64,000 bases of DNA from Zanthoxylum bungeanum (Eukaryota; Streptophyta; Magnoliopsida; Sapindales; Rutaceae). The position numbers were made by a program, and so were the translations under genes. Positions 46,993 through 60,142 of the stretch are shown here, in pieces. The notes beneath the pieces were generated by a model. It made no database searches. It was not told the DNA's origin and saw only the letters and a program-made list of their open reading frames with translations. The stretch is taken from the NCBI GenBank assembly GCA_019454045.1, contig SKCR01032772.1:496001-560000 (forward strand). The letters are read 5' to 3'. How positions within the stretch are numbered: the first letter of the stretch is position 1; each line of letters opens with the position of its first letter.

Positions 46993-48106
46993 TTTATTTC
47001 TTATGTAGGTGAAATAATACTTTAAATGCATAATCAGAAAAATGGATGTGACATTTGGATTTTAGAGGCCAGAAACTTAAAAGGGTATTCTAATAGTGTA
47101 CAATTTTGGAAATTCCAAATTTGTGCAATTGTGGTATTTTGGCCATAATTTTTTACTCCGATATTGGATTGAGGAGATTCTAGTTCCAGATGAAAGAAGA
47201 CTCAAATATTTACAACTTTGTTTTTTACAAGATTTTATATTTCTGAGGTTTTCAAGAACAAAATTGACGAAAAATCCAAAATGTATTATATGTAATTATT
47301 AAAAAAATAAATTAAATTATGGTGGAGGGTTGCTATCCACCTTTCGGTGGATGCCTTCTCCACCTGTAATTGTATCACCTATATAAATAGAGGTGCTCTG
47401 CACCTCATTTATTCAGCCTGAGAGTCCATAGTTTTCTCTGAAAATTTGTGGAATTCCAGCTCTGACGTGTTTTAATTTTTTTAAGCTTTCTTGTAATTGT
47501 TTTTTCTTTCAGTAATAAAATTATGTGTTTTTTTATTCAAATCATGAGTAACTAATTTCATCCTGCTGAGGTAAAGGGTGAAACTATTAATATGAAAATA
47601 TAGATTAATCTTATTTATATTATGTTATATAAATTGTAATCTAATAATTAATATTTAATTTAAATCTGGATTAATTATTGTCGAACTTTGTTACCACCTA
47701 TATAGCTGGTTTTATTTATTTGGCATAATTGAGTGTCTAATTAGACTTGTTATAGATAAATGTTATCACCGCTTTTATGACTGGTTTTTTTTTTTTTTTT
47801 TGGTGTAATTAATTCTTGAAATAAATTAACTGGGTAAAAACGACAATTTATATATTATAAAAAGTAAGATTTCTAAATTTGAAATATTAAAAGTGGATCC
47901 CCTAGCCCCAACATTATATTTTATTGTTGCAGTCTAATTTAAAATTTTCAATCACTTCAAACAATTCACTCTTTTTATTTTTACTCGAATTATTATTTTA
48001 TCTCATTAAATCTATTCCCTATGGATCAACCCCGGACTTACCGGGTTATTTTATTACTTCGACACTCTTATATTTGGGAGTAAATAACCACTTTGTGTGT
48101 GTGTCA
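46988..48106 (+). repeat. Athila-like 5' LTR, 5'-truncated
   Basis: Aligns with 51372-52493 of the solo LTR. Ends gtgtgtca at 48106, just before the primer site. Contains hairpin ATCCACC/GGTGGAT (47335-47352), TATA box ctatataaata (47379-47389) and hairpin GAGGTGC/GCACCTC (47390-47406). Confidence 0.88.
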
Positions 48107-48112
48107 CGTTTT

Positions 48113-48130
48113 TGACGCCGTTGCTGGGGA
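48113..48130 (+). other. Athila primer-binding site, tRNA-Asp type
   Basis: TGACGCCGTTGCTGGGGA differs from the complement of the plant tRNA-Asp 3' end at two positions (G to A and C to T), both transitions. Confidence 0.85.
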
Positions 48131-48701
48131 ATATAATTTAGTAGATAGAATAATAATTTAATATCTTTGCATTTTTTTTCTTTTTTTTTTTTTTTAATAT
48201 TTTATGCATCTTATTTTTTCTTTTTCTTTGCATTTGTGTAGATCCAAGATATCATGATTGATCCTAAATGAATCCTGAACCCAAACATCCCACATACACA
48301 CAAATCCTTTACTTGATTCTTCAAAGTTACAAGAGACCGAAAACTTAATTAAAATGGAGCATGCACTTTACCAAAGAATTTCTTAAACCATCCTCATCTA
48401 GAGATTATTCCATAATTTTTCTGTGAGAACCTAATTGTAGAAATTGAGACAGTTTAACATGAAATTCAATTGAGATCTGAATTGACAAGAATCAGTACAT
48501 TTGAATTTTTTTTCTTTTCTTTTGTCATTTATTTTTTTAATTGTTTATTTTTTTTTTTTATTTTTTTTTTGTAAATATTGCATTTGTATATTTAAATTTT
48601 AGCATATAGTCTGCATTTAGGTTGCATGAGACATACATTGGTCTTGGTCATCTAATAGTAGATTAAATAGAGAGTCTCCATCACCTTCATCGTCAGTCAA
48701 A

Positions 48702-50455
48702 ATGGCCGAGAACCAAAATGAAAATCCACCTTCCCGAGATGAAAATCTGGTTGATCATGTAGAACATGAGTCTCAGCATAGCGATCTTAATCATCCTATG
48801 ACACTTAGACAATTCATGAATCTCACTATGATAGGATCACCATCTTGTATTGTTTTCCCTAGATGCATCACGTTTCAATTTTAAATCAGGTATATATCAT
48901 CCAACTTTTACCCATATTCCACGATTTATAATCAGAAAATCCTTATCAACACTTAAGAGAATTCGAAGAGGTATGTAATACTTGCACATACCAAAATTGC
49001 AGTATGAATACAATTCGACTTAATTTTTTTCCCTTTTCTTTAAAGGATAAAGCTAAAATTTGGCTGCAGAACCTTAGGTCAGGATTCATCAGAACATAGG
49101 ATGATTTGCAAGATCAATTTCTAAAAAATTCTTTCCCCATCACAGGACAAATTCATTTAAGAGGAGAATCACAACTTTCACACAAGAGTCGAGAGAAACA
49201 CTTACCAATGCTGGAGGAGATTTAAAGAGATGTTGAATGTTTGTCCACATCACGAGTTTGAAACATGGAGGCTAGTTTCCTACTTCTACGAGGGGTTAAC
49301 AACCCAAGGTAGACAAGTAATGGAGATGATGTGTAATGGTTAGTTTAGGGATAAAAATCTCGAAGATGCACTAGATTACCTAAAATAAATAGCAAAGAAT
49401 GCACAACAATGTGACACAGTTGACACTTATGAGTCGTTTGTAAAATCACAGTCATATGGTAGAGGTATGTTTAACCTTAGAGAAGACCATGACCTTTCTT
49501 TTAAATATGCATCTCTAGCTAAAAAAGTTGAGGCATTAGAAATGAGGAAGAGTGATCATGTCAAATCAATTCAAGAAGTCACATATCATATCTGTAATTC
49601 AAATAAACATGTCACACAAGTTTGCCCAACCTTGTCATCCCTACAAAAATGTCTTCATAACCAAGTCAGTTCTATAAACACCTTCAAGAATCGAAATCCA
49701 AACCCATACTCCTAAATATACAATTTTGGTGGAAGAAACCATCCAAACTTTAATTGGAGGAATGATAACCAAGCACAACCATCGCAACAACCTCCCCAAG
49801 TACACAGAAATTTCCAAAACTCCCAGAATTATGCACCATCCCACTGCCTAGGAAAACCCTTGTGGATACCTTGCATGCATTTATTGAGAAACAGAAAGCC
49901 ATCAATAACCAAAATATGCAAACATTGACTGATCTGAAAGATATTTTTGCCAAAATCACATATGCATTGAACATTAACGAGAAAGGAAAGTGTCCTGCAC
50001 AACCACAGTTAAATCCCAATAGTCATCAAAACCATCACGATGGTAGTTTTGGTAGTCAACACATAGACCAAGTCAAATCTGTTATTACTCTTCGCAGTGG
50101 TAAGGTCATCCACAGACCTATTCTTGAACCTCGTGAAGCTGAAAATAAATCAGATTCAGAGGGTAAGGAAGGGGTTGATGAACCATTACCTATCGTTGAT
50201 GATAGCGATTTGTCACATGCACCTCCATTTTCTCAAGCATTAAAAATAAATAAATTGAACAATTCCCTAGAGATATATGAAATATTCAAATATGTAAAGA
50301 TCAATATTCCTATATTAGATACCATCCAACTGATACAATTTTATGCCAAATTTTTGAAAGACTTGTGCATCGTAAAAAGAAAACACCAGGTAAGAAAAAA
50401 AGTTTTTCTAACTGAACAGGTAAGTTCTATTCTCTCAACCAACAATGCATTAAAA
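48702..50455 (+). pseudogene. Athila-like gag, heavily broken
   Basis: Starts MAENQNENPPSRDENLVDH at 48702. Across frames with many stops it reads LREFEEVCNTC, FFPFSLKDKAKIWLQNLRSG, LREDHDLSFKYASLAKKVEA, GGRNHPNFNWRNDNQAQPSQ, and then MDTLHAFIEKQKAINNQNMQ to DQVKSVITLRSGKVIHRPIL (49862-50458). The TLRSGKVI motif and the later YAKFLKDLCIVKRKHQVRKK are Athila signatures. The frame stops at 50456 just before the protease. Confidence 0.85.
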
Positions 50456-51238
50456 TAAAAAGACCTTGGTTGTCCAACTATTTCATGTATTATTGGAAAT
50501 CAAAAAATTGAACATGTTTTGCTTGATCTTGGAGCCAGTGTTAATTTGCTTCCATTTTCGATTCACCAACAACTTAATATTGGCGAGTTAAAACCAACTT
50601 CAACTAATCTTTTACTTGCCGATAGATCAGTTAAGGTATCAAAAGGAATTATAGAAGACGTGTTATTACAAGTCGATAAATTCATATATCCTGTGGATTT
50701 TATTGTCTTGGAAACACAATCTATACCAGACAATTATAAGCCAATTCCTATAATACTTGGTCATCTATTTTTAGCAACAACTAATGCTTTAATTAATTGC
50801 AGAAATGAAATCATGAATTTGTCATTTGGTAATATGACATTAGAACTTAATATTTTTAACATGTGCAAGCAACCATACGATGAGGACAGTGAAAACAAGA
50901 GCATGGAATTAATTGAACCGATTTTGGAGGAACATATTCAGGGGAGTTTATCTGACCCTATGGAAATTTTTACAACTAATTTTCTTGAATCAAGTACGCA
51001 ATTAGATTCAGATATTTCTTATAATTTTTTTTTACTTGATTATACACTAATACTGGAAGACGATAGAGAGGAATAAAATTTTGAGGAACTAGGAATACTG
51101 GAAGAAGAAAAACATGAGGAATCACCCAAATTGGAATTAATGACTTTGCCAGAAGGATTTAAATATGCATTTCTTAGAGATGAACAAACTTATCTTGTGG
51201 TAATTTCTTCTTCCCTCACAAGTGATCAAGAAAGTAAG
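50456..51238 (+). pseudogene. Athila-like aspartic protease and start of pol
   Basis: GCPTISCIIGNQKIEHVLLD leads into LLDLGASVNLLPFSIHQQLN, whose DLGA is the retropepsin aspartate motif. Next come LLLADRSVKVSKGIIEDVLL and LINCRNEIMNLSFGNMTLEL. One open frame covers 50519-51076. After a stop the pol connector LMTLPEGFKYAFLRDEQTYL and SSSLTSDQES runs to 51238, where it is cut by the solo LTR. The next residues of the family pattern (KLLNVLREL) follow at 52499. Confidence 0.88.
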
Positions 51239-52493
51239 TGATGATCATTAAAAAATGTACACTTAATAAAGGAGAAACTAATCATTTTATACTTATAATT
51301 TCATTAATCTCCTTAATTTAGCACATTTGTAAAATAATAATTAAATATATATTTTATATATTTTTATTGTGATTTTTATTTCTTATGCAGGTGAAATAAT
51401 ATTTTGGATGCATGATTAGAAAAATGGACTTGATATTTAGATTTTGGAGGCCAAAAGCTTAAAAGGATGTTCTAACAGTGTATAATTTTGGAAATTCCAA
51501 CTTTGTGTAATTTTCATATTTTGACCACATCTGTTTACTTAGATATCGGATTGAGGCTATTCTAGTTTCATATGAAAGAAGACGTAAATATGTACAACTT
51601 TAATGTTGACAAGATTTCTAGTTCTGAGGTTTTCAAGATCGAAATTGACGAAAAATCCAAAATATGTTATATGTCATTATAAAAAAAAATGGTGGAGGGT
51701 TTCATCCACCTTTCGGTGGATGACCCCTCCAACCACATGCATTCAATTGCAAATTGCAATTGAATGCATGTGAAGAGGTGCTAAGCACCTCTATAAAATA
51801 TTCAGCAAGAGAGTCCATAGTTTTTCTCTGAAAATTTGTGGAATTTCAGCTCTTGTGTGTATTATTTGTTTTAAGTTGTCTTGTAATTTTTTTCTTTCAA
51901 GTAATAAAATTATGAGTGTCTTTATTTAAATCATGAGTAGCTAATTTTATCTTGCTGGGGTAAATGGTGAAACTTTTAATATAAAAATATATATTAATCT
52001 TATATATATTATTATATATAAATTGTAATCTAATGATTAATATTTAATTGAAATCTTGATTAATTATTGACAAACTTTATTACTGTCTATATGGCTGGTT
52101 TTATTTATTTGGCATAATTGAGTACTTAACCGGACTTGTTATAGACAAATATTATTACCGCCTTTATGAATGGTTTTATTTATTTTCGCATTATTAATTC
52201 CTAAAATAAATTAACTGGGTAATAATGAAAACTTATATATTATAAAAAGTAAGATTTCTAAATTTGAAATATTAAAAATGGATCCCCTAACCCCCGATAT
52301 TTTATTTTATTGTTGCAGTCCTATTTAAAAATTGTCAATCATTTCTAATAATTCAGTCTTTTTCTTTTCTCTCAAATTATTATTTTATCCTATTAAATCT
52401 ATTCCATTTGGATCGATCCCGAACTTACCGGGTTATTTTATTACTTCGACACTCTTATAATTGAGAGTAAAGAACCAATTTGTGAGTGTGTCA
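51239..52493 (+). repeat. Solo LTR of the same Athila-like family, TSD GTAAG
   Basis: 1255 bp, TGATGATCATT...GTGTGTCA, with exact TSD GTAAG at 51234-51238 and 52494-52498. It matches the element's own LTRs over its whole length. Removing it and one TSD joins the protease connector to reverse transcriptase. Contains hairpin ATCCACC/GGTGGAT (51704-51721), a 39-nt palindrome (51734-51772), hairpin AGAGGTGC/GCACCTCT (51774-51792) and TATAAAA (51792-51798). Confidence 0.95.
51734..51772. repeat. 39-nt near-perfect palindrome
   Basis: A 19-nt arm starting CACATGCATTCAATTG pairs perfectly with 51754-51772 across a single A (51753). It contains RY-like CATGCA and CAATTG words. The equivalent position in the other two LTRs holds only short sequence. 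Confidence 0.95.
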
Positions 52494-52498
52494 GTAAG

Positions 52499-53900
52499 TT
52501 GTTAAATGTGTTGCGAGAACTTAAACTAGCAGTTGGATGGACTTTAAAAGACATAAAATGTATTAATCATTTGATCTGCACACACAGAATATATTTAGAA
52601 GATAATACTAAGACATATCGTCAACCTCAAAGAAGATTAAACCCTCACATGAAAGAAGTGGTAAAAAAAGAAGTCATTAATCTTGATGTAAGCATTATCT
52701 ACCATATCTGCGATAGTAAGTGGGTAAGTCCTACACAAATTATGCCTAAAAAGTCTAGAATAATCTTGATATTAGAAAATATCATTTTCCTCTATTATTT
52801 CTTGACCAAATTTTAGAATGAGTAGCAGGACATCCCTACTATTGCTTTCTTGATGGTTACTCGGGTTATTATCAAATTCTCATTACTTTAGAAGACCAGG
52901 AAAAGACCACATTCACATGTCCCTTTGGAACATTTGTATTTAGGAAAATACCTTTTGGACTTTATAATGCACTAGCAACATTCCAACGATGCATGTTAAG
53001 CATATTTAGTGACATGGTTGAACACTGTTTAGAGGTCTTTATGGATGATATAATTATTTTTGGGAACTCATTTGATAATTGCTTGAATAATTTGGAAAAT
53101 ATTTTGAAAAGATGTGAAGAAAAATGACTTGTGTTAAACTGGAAAAATGTCATTTTTCACTAATTCAAGAATTATTTTAGGTCACGTCGTTTCATCTAAA
53201 TGTATTGAGGTTGACAAGGCAAAAATAGAGGTAATCTCTAAATTGCCACCACAAAAAATAGTCAGGAAAATCCGTTCTTTCTTAGGACATGCATGATTTT
53301 ATAAGAGGTTCATTAAAAAATTTAGTACTATATCTCGACCATTGTGTAACCTTCTATTAAAAGATGCAATATTTGAATGGACAGAAGAATGTCACAAATT
53401 ATTTGAAAGGATTATCAGTCTTTTAACTTCTGCTTTTATCATGCAATCCTCTGATTGGTCTTTTCCTTTTGAGCTAATGTGTGATGCTAGTGATTAGACA
53501 GTTGGCGTAATATTATGACAAAGAAAGGAAGGTAAGCCGTATGTAATTTATTACACAAGTAGAACTTTAAGCAATGCACAAATGAATTACACTACTACAG
53601 AAAAAGAACTATTTGCTAAAATATTTACATTGGATAAATTTTGATCATATTTAATTGGTTCCTTAACCATTGTTTATTCTGACCATGATGTTATTAGATA
53701 ATTGATATCTAAACATGATGCAAAGCCAGGATTACTAGGGTGGATTTTGTTGCTTCAAGAATTCAATCTCACAATCAATGACAAGAAAAGAGCAGAGAAT
53801 GTGGTTGTAGATCATTTATCGAGACTCACAAATGAGTCATCAATTGACACAACTCCTATCAATGACTATTTTCCTGATGATTTTTTATTTTTTATAGTAT
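52499..53900 (+). pseudogene. Athila-like reverse transcriptase and RNase H, broken
   Basis: VLRELKLAVGWTLKDIKCIN, PQRRLNPHMKEVVKKEVINL and DSKWVSPTQIMPKK are followed by a deletion of the stretch that normally leads to the first catalytic aspartate. The frame resumes in other phases with YCFLDGYSGYYQI, TTFTCPFGTFVFRKIPFGLY and FMDDIIIF, where the DD pair is present. RNase H text follows: [60 protein letters not shown]. At least eight stops interrupt it. Confidence 0.88.
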
Positions 53901-55130
53901 GCTAATATTGTCAATTTTCTTGCAACATGAAAAATACCTTCAGATTGGAGCGCCATCAAGACAAGAAGAAATTTTTGACCGAAGTCAAAAGATTCTACTG
54001 GGATGATCTATATATGTTCAAATATTTTCCTGATAAAATTTTTCGACTATGCATACCGGATAATGAGATAAGCGGTGTTATTCAATTTTTTTCATTCATG
54101 AGCATGTGGAAGTCACTCCTCATCTAAGAAAATTGTTGTAAAAATCTTACAATGTGGATTTTATTGGCCCACCATTTTTAAAGATACACATGATTTCTGC
54201 AAAACTGGTGAAAATTATTGAAAGTTGGGATCCATTTCAAAAAGAAACATGATTCTTTCAAATTCCATCTTTGTCATTGAAATCTTTGATTTGTTGGGGA
54301 GTAGATTTCATGGGTCTATTCCCACCGTCTTTTGGATTTTGATATATCTTAATTGCAATTGATTACATCTCAAAATGAGTTAAGGTGATTCATTGTCGAA
54401 ATAATGATCACAAAATTGTGATCAAATTTTTAAAAGAAAATATTTTCAGTCGATTTGGAATCCATCAGGCCATTATAAGTGATGAAGGTAAACACTTTTG
54501 TAACAAGCCTTTTGAGTCTTTAATGAAAAAGTATGGAATTACGCTTAAAGTTTCTACCTCCTATCACCTTTAGACAAATGGTCAAGTTGAACTAGGAAAT
54601 AGGGAAATCAAACATATTTTGGAAAAAATGGTCAACCCAAATCGTAAATATTGGTTTTTTTGACTGACTGATGCACTTTAGGCATACCGAACAGCTTTCG
54701 AAACTTATTTAGGAATGTCTCCCTATCATCTAGTTTATGTAAAACTTAAGCCTAAGGCATATTGGGCTATTAAAGCATTCAACTCAAACATTGAAAATGT
54801 CAGTCATTAACGTAAACTGCAATTAAATGAAATTGAATAGTTAAAGAATGATTCATATGAGAATGAAAAAAATTCTTAAAGCTAAAACTAAGGCATTTCT
54901 CGATAGTCGAATTTCACGAAAAATATTTGAAATTGGTCAAAAAGTTTTACTTTATAATTCTCGTCTTCATTTATTTATTGGGAAATTGAAACCCAAATGG
55001 AGTGGCCATTTATTATGAAGCACATTTACCAATATGAAGCTATTGACATTGGGAATTATAGGGATGGGGATGTATTTAAAGTAAACGGACAACGTCTAAA
55101 ACCATTTTTGGAGTGTCCAATTTTCATGAA
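53901..55130 (+). pseudogene. Athila-like integrase, broken
   Basis: RHQDKKKFLTEVKRFYWDDL and FKYFPDKIFRLCIPDNEISG lead to GVDFMG (first Asp), ISDEGKHFCNKPFESLMKKY (second Asp; usual SDGG reads SDEG) and NGQVELGNREIKHILEKMVN (Glu). AYRTAFETYLGMSPYHLVYV follows, then the C-terminal GDVFKVNGQRLKPFLECPIF. Stops occur in almost every segment. Confidence 0.88.
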
Positions 55131-55480
55131 TCATTTTTTCTTTCAAACCCAGTATATTGTGATTGATGTATTTCAATATGTTATTTTATTTTTTTTTCTT
55201 TTGTATTTGTCTAATTCATTTTTTTCTTGAGTTTTGCAGTAATTTTTTCCTTTTTGTCAAAGTATTGCACCCCGGTTAAACAATGGATAATGGTACTCCA
55301 TGACTCTAAGTCGATTCTTTCAGTTTTCTAAAATTACTGATACCCTACAATCAATGCATGGAAGAAACTCTGGCAAAACTACACAATCATTTTCATTCTC
55401 TACCCCAAAATGATCTTATGAAAATTTACAAAGCACGCAACAAAAAAATGAAGCTTCTTATGATTAATGGTATTCCTAGT
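55131..55480 (+). other. Athila-like 3' non-coding region, left part
   Basis: No further ORF. The region is split by the Copia insertion at 55481 and continues at 61221. Confidence 0.65.
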
Positions 55481-56562
55481 TGTTAGTTCCACTTTTATTG
55501 GCAATGCCCGTGACAAAACGAGTTCAATTGAGTTGTAATATATCATGAAGATCTTTGTGCAATTGGACTGGTTTTTGGCTGCTATGCATCAGACATACGT
55601 TCATGGTACGTTCGTTGCAGTGTTCGAACGATTGGCGTTAGTGCTGCGTTCGTTATTTGGTTCGAACGTGTGGCGTTAGTGGCACGTTCTCCATTTGGTT
55701 TGAACGGGATCATTCCAGAGAGCAAACGTTCGAGGCACGTTCTTGTTGGGTTCGAACGGGGACATTCCAGAGAGCATCCATTCGATGTACGTTCGAGTGG
55801 CGTTCGAATGAGTCTTTCCAGTAGGCGCGCGTTCATGTTGTGTTCGAGTAAACGTTCAAACGCAACTACGATCTGAACGCATTTTTGTGCCTTTTCACCT
55901 TGAAAAACCCTAGCTTTTCACCCTACCTATAAATATAACATGTAGCCGCCATCCCCAATAGTTGAAGCATATTTTCCTTGAGCCAAAATCTCTCAAAGCT
56001 TTCAACCTTTCTTGATTCCACCATTGAAGACTTCTTCAACTCCTTGTCTTCTTCATTAATGGTGAGATTCAATCTTTGATAAACCTTCAACACAACTTAA
56101 CCCAAAATTCCTAACCCTTTAGAGTTCTTTAGGAGGAAGTTTGGTAGTCGGAGTTCCGGCGTCAGAGGTGATACAATCTACTCAGAGACTTCAAAGGTTC
56201 TGAAGAAAATCGTGGGTCGCAGGCTTGAGGAGTTGCCTTGAGTTCTTGCAGTATTGAGGTACTTGAGTCGGTGGAGTTGCCACCATAGGTCTTGACCATC
56301 GCTATAAGTTTTTCTCTATCTAGTGGGTTTTTACTCGCACGAGTTTTCCACTTCGTCACCAAAATTATTGTGTTGATTTTGTGTGGTTTGATTTATTTGC
56401 TGCTTTACTTTTTGTTATTTATTTAATATTTGCAGCATATTTTATTTGTTGTTTATTATGGTTGCTTGTTGAGATTCTATAGTTACAGTTTTCAGGACTT
56501 GTCCTGTTTATTATTTGTAATTCCGCATAGGGTCAGAACCTTAGGCTAATCATGAATTTTCA
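55481..56562 (+). repeat. 5' LTR of TR-GAG copy 3
   Basis: 1082 bp. The U3 array of gttcgaacg words (55600-55865) is punctuated by ttccagagagc (twice) and ttccagtaggc. A TATA-like cctataaatata follows at about 55925. Confidence 0.9.
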
Positions 56563-56603
56563 ATTGGTATCAGAGACTGAACTCGATCCTTGACCCGTTA
56601 GCT

Positions 56604-58445
56604 ATGGAACGTAGTCGACCCTTAAATTGTCCGCCATTTTTTAATGGTACTGAATATTTACATTGGAAGGTTCGCATGAAAGCGTTCCTTAAGTCCTTAG
56701 ATGAAAGGGTCTGGATGACTGTTGAACACGAGTGGAAACCTCCCATCGTTATTGTTGATGAGGTCTCTTCCCCTAAAGATAAATTGACCTGGACCGATGA
56801 CGAATTTGATGCTAGCAATAGGAACAACAAGGCAATTAATGCCATACATGGTGTTGTGTGTTCTGCTGAGTTTAGGAGAATCTCAATGTGTGAGTTAGCC
56901 AATGATGCTTGGGACATCCTGCAGACTGTGTATGAGGGCACATTGTCTGTTAAAAATAATAGACTCCGTGATCTTGCTACTAGGTTTGAGGTCGCTAGAA
57001 TGAAGGATGATGAGTCATTTGATTAATTTTATACCGAGATTAACGATATCGTTAACTCTAGTTTTAACCTAGGTAAGACTAGCCCTACCAACAAGATTGT
57101 TAGGAAAATTCTTAGATCTCTGTCTGATAAGTTCCTATCCAAAATCACCGCCATCGAGGAAAGCAATGACCTCGATCAGCTTAATTTAGAAGACCTCGTA
57201 GGAAAACTGTAGGTTTATGAGCAGAAACTTCCTGGGTATCAAAAGCCCAAAACTATAGCGATGAAGATCACGAAGGAAGTTGTTCATGGGTCGTCTAGTG
57301 ATGAGGATACCCTCACGGATCATGATTTGGCCTTGTTTGCAAAGAAGTTTAGGAAATTTCTTAAGCTGAAGAAGAGTGGCCATAGTAGTGACAATGATAT
57401 GGAGGACGAGTCTAGAGAGGATATGGATAGTAGATCCCGTGGTGTCCAGTTTCATGAATGCAAAGGATATGGGCATGTTAGATCTGAGTGTCCCACATAC
57501 CTGATGGCTAAAGGCAAGAAAGCCATGACAGTCTCTCTTAGTGATTCAGAAGGTGATGATTCTCCTAAGAATAAGGGCAATTATATATCCTTTACTGCTA
57601 GTGTGACTGGTGAGAGAGAGATTGTTGTTAATGATGCTGATTCAGAAGTCTCTCTTGATGAGTCTATAGATGAGGAAAGTCTTCAGGTAGCTTATATTGA
57701 ACTGTTTAATGAAAGTTTAGCTATTAAGAAGACTAATATAAAGGTCAATAAGAGGCTGAAACTAGTTGAACTAGAAAAGAATGAAGCTAAAGCCAAATTT
57801 GAGCAAAGTCTCTTGATGGTAGATGACCTGGAGGAGAGGAATAGATGCCTAGTTGATAGGGTCCAAATATTAGAAAATGAACTTGAAAATGCTAGAACCT
57901 AGTTGTCTGCATTTTCTAGTGGGAATAAAAAGGTGGACCGTATGTTAGGTATTAGTTTTGAGCCTAACTGTGTTAAGGCGTCAACATCTAGAGCTGCGCT
58001 TAACCCTCATAAACATGACTTAGGCAAGAAACCTGTTGAATGCAGTAATGTTATTCCTTCATTTGTTCCTCGTCCTGTGACCCAACCTCGATCTAGAGGT
58101 GTATTGGGTAAACCTCGTGCTCATCTGAGGTTTGTGTTTGTTTGCCATCACTGTGGCAAGGCAGGACACATTAGGCCTAAGTGCTTCATGTTGCACAAAT
58201 AAAAGAAGAGGCATAAGAATGTGTCGCCTAGATTTGCTACTTCAAATCTAGTTTCTCAAGTTTCTGCACTAACTAAACAAACACAATTTCTTAGTGAGAA
58301 ACTTGCTCTGTTGACTGGGAATACTCATAAGAAATAGGTTCCTAGAAAGGTCTGGGTGAGGAAGCAAAATGTCTTCCCAACTACTTCTGAATGCCTTGAT
58401 CCTGACAGACATGATGAGAGTGCACTTCGGTGTAACTCTTCTTAG
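56604..58445 (+). pseudogene. SIRE/Maximus-like gag of copy 3, with stops
   Basis: Starts MERSRPLNCPPFFNGTEYLH, 28 bp after the primer site. Gag text continues with FKSLDERVW-like and NAWDILQTVYEGT-like segments to a stop at about 57023. It then runs SFNLGKTSPTNKIVRKILRS, a stop at 57210, and MKITKEVVHGSSSDEDTLTD. The first knuckle is damaged: FHECKGYGHVRSEC, with the first Cys replaced by Phe. An acidic and coiled-coil stretch (57560-57900) follows, with a stop at 57901. The second knuckle is CHHCGKAGHIRPKC, then VPRKVWVRKQN and an end at 58443. All four stops lie in one reading frame with no frameshift, so decay is by point mutation. Confidence 0.88.
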
Positions 58446-58707
58446 AAGTTGCATTTGATTTCCCATTGCATGTGTGTGTGTGTGTGTTTTATATTTTTGC
58501 ACGTTTATTTTATCTTCACTGCATATGGGTGTATGTGTTTTTTATTTTGGTTATATGTCCATTGGTATATAGGATGGAAATCCGGACATAAATTTCATAG
58601 CCAATTCTAAATGGACTGTAGTATGATCTGCACTCAGGATACAACTCCACATACCATTGGATATTGTCAAGCCATTTTGTGTCTTTATTTTTTTGTGTTA
58701 AATTTGG

Positions 58708-58754
<47 letters not shown>

Positions 58755-60130
58755 GAAAATAACCAAAAATATTTTTTGTGGCTTGTTAGAGCATGAATAG
58801 CATGTGCATATGATCCTGATATGTAGGATATATGGTTATGCATGTATAATATGTTTTTATTTTTCTTGATGCTCTATATGCTGTATGCATATGTGTGTGT
58901 GATAAAAAAAAACCCTCTATATATCTAGTGCTTGCACCTCACATACACAATTTTATTTTATCAAGGCTTGGTCTCATGTATGAGTTTTTGGAATGGCAAT
59001 CTAATCTCTTACATGCTTTGTTTGCTCAATAGTGTGATATTTGACTAGTTGACCTTGTGCTATCCCTTTTTGCAAAAGTAAAAAGAAATATATTTTTTTT
59101 TTTAAAAAAAGACTCAAGTGTAAAAGAGCCAATGTGGCCAAATTTAAAAGATAAGGGCAAAAACCCTTCACTCGAAAGAGTTGTTAAAAAAGAGATCATG
59201 ATAATTATTGGGTAAACAATATAGCATGCAACCAATATTGCTTATTTTCAGGTCCTAATAGTGCTGGGTTTGAACACATATTTTGTGGACTTGGTTTGTT
59301 TAGAGATAGATTTCTTTGGATGTGTCGAGTTCATAAAATAAGGTCTTAAGCCTTGATTCGTTGTGCACTTTATTTTTCACGCAAGTGCTTGATATGCTTT
59401 GGTGTTTATGTCATATGCATAAGTGTTGTATTTAGCCACTTTTAAAATGATGCATATTGTTTCATGTCATAAACAGCTAAATACTGACTGGGTATCATTG
59501 TATCTGCTTGAAATGCTGTTTTCAGTCAGTTTTGACAGGTTTTTTTTGTTTATCTCATTGTGTGCTTGTATATGTTTCATATCACTATATATCATTTATT
59601 TTACATATCATTGAGTGTTTACTTCCCATTTGATTATTTATTTACTAACTGAGTTAGTCTGTTAGTGAGAGGGTCTTGCATGTGTTTGTCTCATATTGTT
59701 TTTCTTATTTCCTTCGCCTTTTGTCATTTCGTGACAAAAAAAAGAGAGTAATATATTAAGAGAGATAGCCTTAATATATGAGAGAGAGTCCTTAATATAT
59801 GAGAGGGAGTCGTAGATTATCCTTTAGATATCTCCATTTTAGAAGGAGATCAAATTAAGGGGGAGAGGGATATATACTTGTATATGCTTGAGTTTTATAC
59901 TTGTTTTATGTTATACTTGATAATCTCAATGCTTTTCACTGTATATTGTTATTTGTGGATGTTTTAGGTAAGCAGGTTTGTTGCTGCGGTGGCATTGATT
60001 TCAAGACTACTTGGTTAGGTATTAGATCGAGTCCAATTGTAATAAGTCACTATTTTGACAGTTGACTATTTTTCTTTTTGGGTCTATTACAGTAGTCTTT
60101 GTATTAGGTAGTGTTTTGTCACGGAATGCC
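58446..60130 (+). other. Non-coding 3' region of TR-GAG copy 3
   Basis: Where pol would be expected there is AT-rich DNA with (TG)n at 58466-58488, an A run then (TA)n at 58707-58751, and repeated gagagagtccttaatatatgag words near 59750-59810. ttaagggggagaggg at about 59855 looks like a second purine tract. No protein is recognised in any frame. Confidence 0.75.
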
Positions 60131-60142
60131 AAAGGGGGAGAT

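Noticed and set aside
55582..55876. ORFs on both strands over the GTTCGAACG array, also at 60205-60538
   Set aside because: They arise from the repeat array in the LTR U3 region. The two LTR copies give parallel but meaningless peptides.
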